DNA of 64,000 nucleotides from Straminergon stramineum (Eukaryota > Streptophyta > Bryopsida > Hypnales > Calliergonaceae): the NCBI GenBank assembly GCA_963920665.1, contig OY987272.1:17613001-17677000 (forward strand), read 5' to 3'. Position 1 is the first letter of the stretch, and every line of letters starts with the position of its first letter. Made by a program: the position numbers and the translations under genes. The notes beneath the pieces were generated by a model that ran no database searches, was not told the origin of the DNA, and saw only the letters and a program-made list of their open reading frames with translations. Positions 1 to 12,109 of the stretch are shown piece by piece.

Positions 1-318
1 TATTTTTTGAAGGATTTGACAACCCTGATTGGTATGGAGGAAGTAGATTCTGTAGACAATGTCTTCCTGATTGACGACAGTCCAGTGAAGAATTTGTTGA
101 ATAATTCTCACAATGCCATTCACCCACAGACGTGGTCTAGTGATGAGTTTGACAACTTTTTGAATGCTTGCTTACGGCCTTGGCTCGACGGTCTTCTAAC
201 GTCCAACGAAGCAGTGCCGGTTAATGTCCGAGCTAATCCACTTTTCGGTACTCAAATGTCAGAGGATCCACTGGGCAGTCTTGGAAATCGCGTTTTGAAG
301 GGATGTTTGGAGGCCTAG
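1..318 (+). CDS. FCP1/NLI-interacting-factor-like HAD phosphatase, C-terminal part (5' end outside window)
   Basis: The open frame enters from the left edge and ends at TAG 316-318, giving about 105 C-terminal residues. The segment DNVFLIDDSPVKNLLN matches the motif near the end of FCP1-homology (HAD-type CTD phosphatase-like) domains, where a DD pair and a nearby Lys sit in the active site. It is followed by the usual stretch with a conserved Trp (HPQTW) and acidic helix (DEFDNFLNACLRPWLDGL). FCP1-like proteins dephosphorylate Ser/Thr in RNA polymerase II CTD or other targets. The first acidic catalytic motif (DxDxT/V) would lie upstream of the window, so activity cannot be judged. A similar, decayed fragment lies downstream at 989-1411 in the same orientation, so this looks like one member of a local tandem family. 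It could also be a pseudogene whose 5' part I cannot see. Confidence 0.7.
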   Translation, partial: YFLKDLTTLIGMEEVDSVDNVFLIDDSPVKNLLNNSHNAIHPQTWSSDEFDNFLNACLRPWLDGLLTSNEAVPVNVRANPLFGTQMSEDPLGSLGNRVLKGCLEA

Positions 319-336
319 TACTTGTGTCTTGAAGAT

Positions 337-360
337 ATCATCTGGAGATCTCCAGATGAT
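337..360. repeat. Perfect 24-bp palindrome just after the FCP1-like stop
   Basis: The half-site ATCATCTGGAGA is followed directly by its exact reverse complement, giving a 12-bp stem with no loop, 18 nt after the stop codon. The core TCTGGAGATCTCC recurs at about 900 and in each unit of the tandem repeat at 1511-1875. Its role is unknown. Confidence 0.9.
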
Positions 361-988
361 AATTTCTATGGCATTATTACAAGTTACTCTACTTCTATAG
401 ATGTACATAGGAATGGAAATAGTGACTCTGATATTCTTGAACATATTGTAAATATTGGGAATGCTCTCTCTTTTACCTTTAGCGCCACAACTATTGTACA
501 TTCTCGAATGACAGGTAGTGTAATCTTATTGTATGTAAAATTGTACTTGCATTTGTCAATTACTTTTTGGTAGTTGGCGTTGCAAGTGAACATATGTAGT
601 TTTCATTCGGCAGTTTTTATGTGGATATCTCATGAAAAATATTTGTTCATGTCGACACTTTTCTTAGTTTGTATTTTGAAGAATCTATTGCAATTGAAAT
701 AATTTACGTATAGTATTGAATCGTTAGGTTAGTAATGCATAAGGATAGCACTTATGGTACAAGACCCGCATAGGGTTTTGGTAACTTGCAGATGTCATTG
801 AAATTCTAAAGTTTGCTTTGTGTTCTTCCTACTCGTTTTGTGGTAAATGCGGATAAGGGGACCATTTCTGTATGAGCCTTGTTTGGTGTGCCATGGGATA
901 TCTGGAGATCTCCTGTTGTTTTTAGTTCGTTTGTTATGCGTTTGGAAGTTGTCTACAATTGATTATGTGTTGAGGTGGATCTTTGCAG
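361..988. other. 3' flank / spacer between FCP1-like copies
   Basis: The stretch is AT-rich and no coding frame is supported. It holds one further copy of the TCTGGAGATCTCC core at about 903. The sequence TTTGCAG at about 982-988 could serve as a splice acceptor for the following fragment. Confidence 0.5.
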
Positions 989-1411
989 AGGGTGGTGGTC
1001 ATCGTACTGACGGGTCCTCTGTCCATTGAAGGTGCTGTCTCTGTTGCTGAACAGAATGCGTACTTGGAGAGCTTTAGATATCTGGTTCGATTATTCTTGG
1101 GACGCACTGCCGTTGGTATCTGGTCAAGGATGAATACTTCAAAATTGGAAGACCTCCTTCAATTTATTCTTCCATGCAATATAGTCTCTAGGCTATTTGT
1201 TGTTCAAGGATGTGATTTACCGGACAAGTCGGATCCGCATCCTAATAGGATGGACTTCTTTAGGGAACTCTTTAGTAGGGATGCAATGCGCAATTTGCTT
1301 AGGAATCACACTATTATGTTCATTGACATCAATCCCCTAAACATGCGACAGAGGTCTATAATACTCCCACATGTTCGTATTAGGGATACCTGCATTCCAA
1401 ATATCAAATAG
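989..1411 (+). pseudogene. Degenerate FCP1/HAD phosphatase-like fragment
   Basis: The open frame ends at TAG 1409-1411. Part of it resembles the first half of an FCP1-homology domain: a helix (ESFRYLVRLFLGRTAVGIWSR) matching the family pattern in which a chain of hydrophobic residues leads to (V/I)GIWS, then KLEDLLQFILP, then a segment PHPNRMDFFRELFSRDAM and FIDINPLNMRQ. The position where the catalytic DxDG-type motif is expected reads VIVLTGPL, so the nucleophilic Asp appears lost. No downstream half with the LIDDSP motif follows before the tandem repeat. The frame may be a single exon starting after the TTTGCAG at 982-988. I read it as a truncated or inactive paralogue of the gene at 1-318; an exon of a longer, still expressed gene is the alternative. 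Confidence 0.5.
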
Positions 1412-1510
1412 ACTAGCTTCAGAACTCTAAGCAATGGAAGGCACAAGCCTATTCGTTTGTGTCTTGAAGTGAATAAATATGGGTGAATCCTCTTTACTTC
1501 AGTAGATAAA

Positions 1511-1875
1511 TGTCTTTGTGTGTGAACTTGTGAAAGAAAGTGGAGGGGGTGGCTATCCGAAGATCTCCAGATCTCCCATTCCCAAGTTCTATTTTGGAAT
1601 TCTCTTTGTGTGTGAACTTGTGAAAGAAAGTGGAGGGGGTGGCTATCCGAAGATCTCTAGATCTCCCATTCCCAAGTTCTATTTTGGAATTCTCTTTGTG
1701 TGTGAACTTGTGAAAGAAAGTGGAGGGGGTGGCTATCTGAAGATCTCCAGATCTCCCATTCCCAAGTTCTATTTTGGAATTCTCTTTGTGTGTGAACTTG
1801 TGAAAGAATGTTGAGGGGATAGCTATCTAAAGATCTCCAGATCTCTCATTCCCAAGTTTAGTTCTGGAACTCCGA
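1511..1875. repeat. 90-bp tandem repeat, about four units
   Basis: The marker TGTGAACTTG recurs at 1521, 1611, 1701 and 1791, a strict 90-bp period. The first three units are nearly identical; the fourth is diverged. Each unit contains AGATCTCCAGATCTC, related to the palindrome at 337-360. Because 90 is a multiple of three, units 1-3 form one open frame (repeated CELVKESGGGGY), which stops in unit 4 and has no other sign of being coding. Confidence 0.95.
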
Positions 1876-3172
1876 TGTTTGATGGAGGAACTGAATGCCT
1901 CTACATCATCATATAGATGTTTTAGAATATGAATGCTCATTGCTTACATACAATCTACAGTTTTTAAGAGCTAATTTTTGTTATTCTTTTATGTGAAGAC
2001 ATCTCCAGATGGATTGGTCAATCTTCATGCTTGCATTGCTAAAATATGTTATCTCATAAAGCTCTTAGTATATTTATAGGCTCTATCAAATAGAGTCCTT
2101 CCTACTTGAAACATCATTGTGGTCTCAAATGCATCATAATGTACATAGCTTTCATCTGGAGATTTCTCGACAAAAAGTCCGGAATTCCCCCCAAAGTCCA
2201 AAAGTAGTTAAATGTGGCATTCAATCTTTGTAAGCACAAAATGAATGGTAGCAACCAACAAACAACAACTAAACCTCTATCAACGAGGATACGACTTCAA
2301 AGTAAAAGCTTGAAGCTTGAATTGGAGAGGAAATTGTGATGGAAAACAAGAGGAGTCCAAGTAAATTGGACGAGCATGCATGCCTAGCCCCACCAATGAA
2401 CTCCCACTCGAGACCACGACAAAGAACATACATTAGGGGTGGTGGATGAACTTCATTTATCCAAGAGAATTGGCAGTGTAGAAGGAACTAGAAAAGGTGG
2501 AAGCAAAACAATTCTTTAGAGTCATATTCAAGAATGTTATGCATCTACAATTTTTAGAATGGTTCTTGTTTATTCTATTGGTGACCTTTTGGTCAAAATT
2601 GGTTTCAAGGTTTATATGCTCAACTTAAAGCCATGGAGTTTTGAGGCAACACGATCACCGAGGCATCATAACCAAGGACCCATTTTTGGGCCTTGAATAG
2701 TCACATGCACTACCGAGAGCCGCCACAAATTTTCCAAATACCCAATCAGAGTCGCATCAAGTACAAATTAACCACTTTCAGCGACAACTGGGCACCAAAT
2801 GCTCAGCCGATGATGGTTCCAAGCTTTACATGCTCCCTGGAAATCCGGGACTTTTCAAGGAATTTTATTACAATCCTGTAACTCATTTCTCTCACTCTAT
2901 AAATTGATCCCAGTTAAAATCATCAAAGTGAACATTTTAATGACCTTTACGGAGACGGCTTGAAGAACCGTAAAACTTTCGAGGGAATTCGAGCCCCCTA
3001 CCTTACATGATGTACAGTACAATACAGACACTGTATACTGTAAAGTGTCTACACAACCCCATGTGAGCTTGGAATGCGATCATTGCCCAAAACGACTGGG
3101 AATTGTTTAATTTCATTACATGCAACTATTGAAGCTTGCAACCTCACAATTCACTCCATGATTCCAATTTAC
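1876..3172. other. Intergenic region downstream of the convergent FCP1-like and HDS loci
   Basis: No supported gene. Two further half-copies of the ATCTGGAGAT motif occur at about 2000 and 2153. The part next to 3172 should include the HDS 3' UTR. Confidence 0.5.
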
Positions 3173-6100
3173 TTAATTTTCGACAGTTTCTGGATCTACC
3201 CATCGACCATGCTCTTTGATGAGGAAAATGAGCTCATTGGTGGCCTTCTCCATGGCGATCCCTCTCCTCACTACCTCCTGCAACATAAAGCTCCAAAGAC
3301 ATGTCAAAACGTATTAACAAGAGTGCAAGCAATTCAACATTTTAACACTATTTTCAATTCGCGGAGTGAAACGAGGAAAGGCAGGATCATACCTTGCCAA
3401 CATAAAGATCAATTTTTCCGGGGGCGCCACCCACGTAACCAAAGTCAGCATCTGCCATCTCCCCAGGACCGTTCACAATACAACCCATGATAGCAATCTG
3501 CAAAAGGAAACGACATAGCATATTGTGAAACTTATATCACTGCCCATTGACAAGGATAGGCATATCATAGTCACTCAAATAAAATCGTTCATCAACAGAA
3601 ATAATGGCCAGGGATTGATGAAGTAGTCTAACAGATAAAGTAGATTTCAATTCTGAACGAAAAAATAAATTCAGTTATAATCCACGTACCGAAACACCCG
3701 GTAAATGTTCAGTCTTCTCCCTAATTTCGGCGCTAATCTCCTGGAGGTCAAAGAGTGTCCTCCCACAAGATGGACAGGATACGTATTCCTGAATTCAAAA
3801 AATACTTCATCAGAAAAGCTCGCCATTATTATTAAGTGAAATCAGTGATAAGCTGTTTATGATACAGCTAAGCAGTGAGAGTAATTCTAGGACAGTCTCA
3901 TCAACCTTTTCATTAATAACAATCTCGACTGAGCGCCTAACTCGACGAAATACTACTGAATGACATACAATAGCTGGTAGCCCATTAGCACTTCTCGTTC
4001 CGGGTGAATAACTTCTTGAAAGAAACATTTAGACTCCGTTGCTCTCCTCCCCAATTGAACTTACTGTCTTTGTGTTCCGCATCCGGCATCCCTGAAGCAT
4101 GCCGAATGACGTATCTCTCAGGAATTCGAAATCCTGATCAGCAGCCTCCAACATGACTCCATCTCCTAGGCCGTCAACGAGCATGGCACCGGCTTCACTG
4201 CCTGCCTTAATAACCAAATCATCTCTGCAGAATGTGCGGTCAATCAATTATCAGATATATATAGCATATTCAGTCAATTTCTAAAATTATCAGAATTGAC
4301 TAGCTCATGCAAATAACAAAGAACTCTGATCACTGCACAGTATTTGATTTTTACACAGAAATTTCTACCAGAAATACCTGTCGGTGGTTGCAGGAAATTT
4401 CAGGTGATGAATGACCGGGAAGTTCAGTTCATTAGTTTGCAAATATTCAAACAACCTGCATAAGATTCCCAGAAACTGATGGTAAGTATATCTATGAAGT
4501 TCACAGACAAAAAGGTCTGAATCAAAACTATTGAGAAGTAAGGACCTTCCAGCTCCATAAGGCTAGTTCTAATGAGATTTTTTGGACGACAGGCATGCAC
4601 TTCTCCAAGTAACCTGGGGCTGAGAACTACCTCCGTGAAGCATGTACCCGGCTTGACTTCTCATCACCTTCTGATATGTAGTGCAACAACATAATAAGAT
4701 CCAAATCCTTCAGCATCTCAAGTTTCTCTTCAGGTTCATCTCCTCGAAGAGTTACTGCAAGACGCGTGCCTGCGAACATAAATAAACGTGTTAGCAACAA
4801 TTTGCAAGAACTATAGAATGAAATTTGGACTCGTCACTATTACTGGTGTCATCACTATGGTGTACACGCACAACTTATCACATCGGTTTCATTGAAAAGG
4901 ACATGACTGGAGAACGCCTTGGTTGTGTACCTGCGGGAAGCTCCTTATGGGCTCCAGAAGCGATTTCATCAAGAGTGGCGAGAGCAATAGCATGTGGAAG
5001 TGGACTAGTAAGCTGCTCAGCTAGAGGAGTCAGCACTCCTATGCCAACGTCTGTCAGTCTCTTCACTGCAAGTCTCTGCATCAGAGACAGACCATCCAAC
5101 AAATTAGAGTGTCTAGGTACATACCTACGAATCATCATCAGACGAAGAAGAATAAAGGTCCTAAATGTGCACTGACCGATGCCCTATCTCCAACAGCTGG
5201 AAGCTTATTCAAGAGTATCGTGTCCACTGTAGCCAAATCCTGCATACCGAACGATGGGAATACTTAGAACGCATTTTCATCCTTAAAAAAAAACCACTGC
5301 CCATACACATCTCATAAAATTCGACGTTTCAAAAATTGAAAAATAATTTATCAACCTATATTGTTCAATCCCGACGTCGAAAAACCTCTAGAACGAGTAA
5401 GTTATTTGTTATAAACCTCACGCGACTGGCAAAAGAATAGACCACACGAATAGAATTAATGATTGTCTCGCGAACTTACCTTATAAGGCATACCGATGAT
5501 CATCTTCGTGGCTAGATTTCTGTATAGAGTTTCTGGATTCTGTACAAGGGGAAAAACAGCAAGGCTAAGGAATTCACAGACTGAGATCTTCAATGGACCA
5601 GCTCATAAACTATGCACAGCAAATAAACGAGATACACCGAAAATTTCAAAAACCCAAGGAAAAGCCACCATGAGTTTACCCCTTTTCATCATCGTCGAAC
5701 TTCACACGCTACACAGTTAACGCTCTCATCGATACACTGGACGATGAACCTCCAAGAAAGTAACTTACCTTCAACTGGTCCAATGTAACAGACATCAAAA
5801 CAGAACCATCACGGTGCAGCACGTTCCTGTAGTCTACCAATTCCCCCTGCATAATGACAAACCATTAGATTGCTGGTGAACAGAAACAGTCTTCTTCTTT
5901 CGATGGGCAGAGTCACTCTTCCGCTTCATTTTTATTTTATTAATATAATCTGAGGATAAACAACTTTCACACATATACTTCGGGTCAATATCTTCTACTA
6001 AGAATAAATATCATGCGGCAACTATGAAACATACGCGTTAAGACCTTTTAAGAATGTGGCAACTGCATTCACCACCTCTGGCAAAATTGGTCACTACTAA

Positions 6101-9100
6101 TCGGCGCATCTTTTGCCTCCACAAGGTTGACTCACCTCTTTCTGGAGTGGAAGTTGGCCAGTCCGCCTCTGAAAGTCGAAGTACCTTCGGTGCTTTTCTT
6201 GGAACTCAGACTGAAAAGCATCCAAACAGACAATCAGCAATTAAACGTCACTGCCATGACCACAATATAGCGATTTCCATACAATTGATGAGACAAGAAC
6301 AAGAAATTAATCAGGTTGATACATAAATTCGAACACAGATATCTCAGAAGCGAGAATAACTTAACACTGAGAGTGAAAAAGTAAAGACAAGCTAGAAATA
6401 GACATTATAGACCTTAGAGGAATTGCGTTCATTCAAATTCTCAGATGCATGACATGATATGATGTTGACTTTACCACTCCTTTCTGCTCTGCAGAGATCT
6501 TCAAGCCCAGACTTGCGAGCTTTCTGCAAGGATCGATCTCATTCTCAGGAGCTTCCGTCAACGAAACACGAATAGTGTCACCAAGACCATCCTGCAAGAC
6601 AAATATGTGTCAGCAAGTAATGACAGACCTAGAATGATTAAGCTGGAGACCAGTTATGACGAGCGAAAAAAATTAGCTCGCTTGAAGGGAGCTTAAAAGG
6701 TTTAGGACTTGTTGGAACTGAGGAACTCCAGCAAGCATGCAGGAGTGCCACCAAAAGAGTTGGTTTGGAAAAATGACCTGGAGAAGGGCTCCAATGCCAA
6801 TTGCTGACTTCATACGACCATCTTCCCCTTCTCCGGCTTCAGTAACACCAAGATGTAAAGGGTAGTCCCAGTTGTTCGCATACATTTCAGACACTAAAAG
6901 CCTATATGCTTGAACCATTACGACGGGATTGCTTGCTTTCATGGAAAACACGAAATTGTGGTAGTCAAGTTTGCGGCAAAGTCGTGCAAACTCAAAAGCT
7001 GACTCCACCTGGGAAAACCATACTTGACAATTTAAGTTACCTCAAGTTAAAGTTAACAATGTGATCAAATAAGTTGTCTGCAGATCAATGCATCGTAAAT
7101 CACTGAGCATGAAAATTATCGTTCAATCCAATGAAACTGAATGACATCGTAAGAGATCCAGCTGATTCTTCGAAAATCCGTTAATACTGGCAATTCAGGG
7201 ATAAGGTGCTTCCCAACGACGACATTCTAACGAAGCATAACTCCGCTTATAGATGTTCTGTTTCACTGACATCACCTTGGTTTTCTCCCGCTAACCAATG
7301 ATGCAAATATCCCCATTGTGTGTGAGGAAAAAACGATCTTGCTGGATACACTAGCAGAGATGAAGGGAAAACAAAAGAGCTATTAACAGCACACGACAGC
7401 CCCAAATCGCAGGCAGTCAAACAGGGCTAGAGAACCAACCATGCCCCTCGGAGAGTCACCGTAGTAGCTCATGATGCGGTCGGACAAACTGCCATGGTTT
7501 GTGCCAATGCGCATAGCTCTCCCGTACTTCTTGCACTTTTCCACTAGAGGTGTGAACACCTAAAGCACAGAACCACGACAAGGTGAGTAACCACCACCAA
7601 AGCTCTCTAAAGTTCACAATCTACTCACATTAAGAAGCATTTGGGCTTGGATATCAACAACACAATCTTTCAATACCTCTTCGATATGCTGCAGTTCATC
7701 AGCGTAATCTGTTTCGGTGTACTCCAACTTCTCAAACTGGGCGCGCCGATCAGCTGCAAGACAGAAGGATTTGGCTCAATGACGGATGATGACTAGACTG
7801 CGTTTAGATTCAAATGCTCTCTTGAAAGAAGGGTCACTGCGTCTCTTAAAGTCTGAGATAAGAGATCCATGATTAAGATTAGAATCGACCTGGGCTAGAC
7901 CTTGGCTATCAATATTCCAACAGCTTCGTGAAATAACGATGGAAGATCGTCCCCTAGCAACTATACTCACCAAAGTTCCCAGGATTGATACGGATTTTGT
8001 CAAAGCATTCGGCAACTTTCATAGCAATTCGGGGTGCAAAATGAATGTCGGCGACCAAAGGTATATTGTACCTACAAACCTCCAAAAGTTGGTTACAGTT
8101 AGAAAGCAGCTTCAATGCAAAGCAAGTTCTGATATATTAGCAATCGACCCAGACAGTAAATGAAAAAAATTATGGACTACTCGATAACCAAGATCGAGGC
8201 GCCAAGGCAGTACCCTTTTTGGACAAGAGTGTTCTTGATATCATAGCAAGCATCAGCCTCTCTATTGCCTTGGACCGTAATTCGCACAATATCACAGCCT
8301 TTATCTGCAACCCTCATCACCTGAGAGGTTCAAGGCCAAACGGGTAGGCGAGTTAGCATACATTGTTTAACAGTAAACAATATTTTTCAATCTTTATGCT
8401 CAATATTTTTCCTAAAAATCTTTAAAAATGAATCTGAAGGTAGATAACTGGATGAACACCTGCTCCACAGTGTCCTTGACATCTTTCGTGTCAGTTGTGG
8501 TCATGGTTTGCACTCGAAGAGGGTGCTCACTGCCCACAGTCACACCACCAATGTTCACGGTACGTGTTTTCCTCCTAATAGGCGTGTACACTGATTCACA
8601 GTACTTCTTCCGAGGAACTGCTTAGACATCTCATCACTCATGGTTAGAATATTTCGGGAAGAGACGCCATTCAAGAGGGATCTTCTCCCAAGACATACAC
8701 ATACATTCAAACGAACAAAATTAGGGTACAATGCAAACAGGATGCCCACAAATCCTTCATTACAAATTCTTCTTATTGAAAAGTTCCAGGAACTTCCTCA
8801 GCTACTGATGTAATGCCTGCATTTGGATAACAATAAATGCATGCTCTCAACTAAGAGCTAGCCGTACATAATAGGCTTCTGTCATCCCGCAGTGTTAAGA
8901 ATTTGGCCTCGATCAGCATGTCGAAAAGTAAACTAGATCAAGAATTTTTTAGTATTCTGATAAAAGCCTGAAGAAAAATCCACTGTCCTTATGATATTAC
9001 TGTACTTTCTTTCCTGTTCAAGTAGAATTCGCAAAACCAAAAACGATTTTCACAATAACCAAAAATTACACTTTCCTCAAGCAGCACTCGGCATTGCAAG

Positions 9101-9627
9101 CGCTCTTGGAAGCACTTTACAGTCGGGTTCACTAATTAAACCTTGAGTGCAACTTGACGTGGATAAAGCTTAATACAAAGCACTTCATTCCAGGCGAGTC
9201 TCGAAGAATGAGTCACGATTGTAAAAATAGTTAGAAATCGATTGCAAAAAGCCATTCCAATTCCCAAACTACGGCCTGAATATTTCCAATCTGGTCGCGA
9301 GAAACGATCACCAACACGAAAACCAAAAATCTTCGCGCAACAACCTGAAGCACAAGAACACCGGATCGCATGTAACAAACAGACGAAAATCTCACCTAAA
9401 AGCAGGCTCCCTTGCGAAGCGGGTTCCATCTCCGCCAATTCGGGCGCTGCATTGCGCACACACAAACTAGACGTCCGGCTCCTCGGCCCCTTCCCCGTTA
9501 ATCTCCCTTCCAATTCCACCGCCCTCGCTTGCTGCAAACTCCCCGGCACAACGGAGTCTATCTTCTTCAAGCTCGCAAACGAGCTCGCAGCACCCGCAGC
9601 AGCCATCGCGACACTCGTCGCAGCCAT
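3173..9627 (-). CDS. HDS: 4-hydroxy-3-methylbut-2-enyl diphosphate synthase (ferredoxin), plastid; 19 exons
   Basis: This is the plant-type IspG/GcpE enzyme. It reductively converts MEcPP to HMBPP in the plastid MEP isoprenoid pathway, with ferredoxin as electron donor. Exons, read on the minus strand: 9627-9396, 8617-8460, 8320-8214, 8071-7971, 7753-7677, 7559-7440, 7008-6778, 6591-6475, 6210-6136, 5846-5769, 5539-5480, 5239-5177, 5075-4931, 4769-4631, 4455-4378, 4224-4065, 3788-3690, 3497-3393, 3277-3173. All phases agree and total 749 aa, close to the usual ~740. An in-frame TGA lies 12 nt upstream of the chosen ATG. Residues 1-~70 are Ala/Ser/Arg-rich and look like a transit peptide. The TIM-barrel part is clear ([30 protein letters not shown]). 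The 4Fe-4S ligands are visible as CPSC (652-655) and [10 protein letters not shown] (Cys686), and the plant-specific middle domain is present. All key residues look intact. Confidence 0.97.
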
Positions 9628-10080
9628 TTCTCCAAATCACGTCACCACAACTATCATACAAACAATGTATGCCAGTCACCACCTAGTAAAATCACTCTAA
9701 GAGAGCTGAAGCAAAACCAAGGCAAAACCAAAAGGAAAAGGAAAGCAAAAAATGCAAATGCCAAATGCGAGTACCTCGGCCTCTTTTTTATGCGAAAAAA
9801 AGAGAATCTCGCAGATCGCCTCGTGCGTCGCTGCCGAGACGACGCTGCGACAATTGGCGCGAGCCTGGAGGGAAAGGAATTGTGGAATTTGCTTACAATT
9901 GCAAAAGAGCTTCGTCTTCTTCAGCTGAAGCGAGGACGACGAAGAAGGCGAGGGAGGGTTGGCCAGGCTCGCAACGGGGTTGGCTGGAGAATGGATCACA
10001 GTAATCCCACATCGCGGGTGGCCGGGTCCAATGTGATGCCCTGGGCACCCGGCGCACCCGGCGCTCCGTTTTAATCAGTT
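9628..10080 (-). promoter_or_regulatory. GC-richer region upstream of HDS (5' UTR / promoter)
   Basis: Base composition rises relative to the AT-rich DNA beyond 10080, as it does upstream of the other genes here. Several long open frames on both strands appear to be a by-product of that composition. I see no convincing TATA box. At about 10119-10145 a short direct repeat (TAACCTGACTGG twice) lies just outside this segment. Confidence 0.45.
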
Positions 10081-12109
10081 ATTCCCATGTCAGGATCAAA
10101 CGCCGTTCCCCACAAGGTAACCTGACTGGTAACCTGACTGGTAAGGTAATTTCACCCAATTGCGTCCCAATAAGCAATTGAACATATTTCGTATTATTAA
10201 ATCTTTGTTGGAAGTGAAAAGAGGATTTTAGATTACCATTTTATGTATTCTACAAAAATTTTATGAATTTTTACAAATTAAGTAAAGTGTTGAATAATAT
10301 AGGTGTACTTGTAAAAGTAATTGTAGGCTCTCACAAATAGAAGCAATAAAGTTTAGGCCAAAAAAAATTAGGACTTGACTTTATAAAGGGGGGAAATTAG
10401 GTACAATTATTTTACTCTGAACACCTACTAAAAACGAACCATTCAAAAATCTTGTTAATAGTGTTTAGGTAGGTGCAAGAAAATTTGTTGCAATTGAAAA
10501 ATCTTTAATTCAATAGTGTAAAATCTCCTTTTTTTTATACTTTTAACTTTAACCATAAAAATTTTGAAATTTTGAATGTATTGCTTTTAAGTGGAAAAAT
10601 TGATTTTCATATGAGTGTTCCTTCAACTTTCTTCAACTTCACTGGCTCCATTTAAGTTAGAGCATACGCTATTATTAGCATCAATCACAAAAATTTGGAT
10701 AAAATAACAATGAATAATACCAAATAATAAGGTAGATTTTATTCATTCAAAATGGTCAATAAGACAACTTAAATATTTTATTGAAGCAAATTGAAATCAA
10801 TTTCTCATCATATATTAGTTCTAAAGGGTAGATAAAACAATCTAACTTTATTGGTAATCCAAAGAACCAAAAAAATAGAATAACATCTATAATGCACCCA
10901 AATCAATAGACACTATGAACCTAGATGGCATAAGTTAGATTTGAAGAAATTTTTATATATATTGAGGCCACGATTGAGGCTTTAAAATTAAAATTGCAAT
11001 GTGCTCCAATAGTTCAAACAAAGTATAGAGCCTTGTATAGTTTTCATAAAACTAATTATCTAGGAAGAAGTTTGTATCTCATTGTATGACCACCAATGTA
11101 TCATGTGTTTGCATTAATATCATTAGTTAAATTCAAAGTATTCAAACTAAAGAGTGTCAAGTCAAGTTTATGAAATCCTGTTAAATAATTGTATTTCTTC
11201 CAAAACATCGATATCATAGATTTATGGTGAAGTTTTGTTCTTTTCATTGATATACTCTATGATACACAATTTTTTTTGAAACTTCATTAGATGAAGTGCA
11301 CATTTCAAAACATTCATCATCCACCTACAATAGTAAACAGTTGAGCATTAAGGGTTTGAGGTTTCTTCAAGGCTTGATTTTGAAAAAATTGCAAAAGTTA
11401 CAAAGACTATCCAAAGAAAAGTACAATTTTCGTTCTTTGAAAATTTATGATATGCCTACAATAAAAAAAAATAGCCTTAAATTATAACTTAGACTCTAAC
11501 TATGCACATCATCAGCTTAAATGAACGGTTCTCATTAGTTCTACATTAAACCTTGCAGATGACTCATTCCATCAAATTCCAAGCTGCTTCACGCAAGAAC
11601 CCAACAGTGCCTTCACGATTTAATGAAAATTGTAGACTTGTACATGAATTTGCCCTTGCGTACACCGGCACAAACGTACAAAAATACAAGACAGGATTTC
11701 CCAAATTGACAAATTAAACAGGACTCAACTACTTGGGTGACAAATTTCAAGTTTCAAGAGTGGAGATAGTATTGAACCAGAAGGTGCAGCAACATGAAAC
11801 ACCGCTCTCAGAGACCTGCAGCTTGATTGTCTACGTACTGAATATTCCGAAATACCTGATAAGAGTTCAGCAATGTACGCAAACAACCTTGTTAACACCA
11901 CGATATTAGTGACTGCGGCATGGGCTCGACTAATACCAAGCATCATCTGTGCGAACAACGGATAAACTCGGAGGCAAAGCATGGTCTAACCACCGCCACT
12001 ACGAGCAATAAATACTTAGTAACGTGTAGAGTGGCAAATCAATGAACTTGCCATGCTCATGACCAGGAATCGGATGCACCACATGGATTGATTCAAAAGC
12101 AAAGTAAAC
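10081..12109. other. AT-rich intergenic region between HDS and MGDG synthase
   Basis: No gene supported. It will contain the 3' UTR of MGDG synthase near 12109 and the distal promoter of HDS near 10100. I found no clear repeat element here. Confidence 0.5.

Noticed and set aside
1518..1814. 98-codon repetitive open frame
   Set aside because: It is a consequence of a 90-bp tandem repeat with no stop in one frame. It ends in the diverged fourth unit and matches no known protein type.
1511..1875. CRISPR-like direct repeats
   Set aside because: The units are contiguous 90-mers with no unique spacers, in a plant nuclear context.
9242..10074. Long plus-strand open frames at 9242-9700 and 9529-10074
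   Set aside because: They overlap HDS exon 1 and its GC-richer upstream region on the opposite strand, and their sequences are low-complexity and unlike any family.
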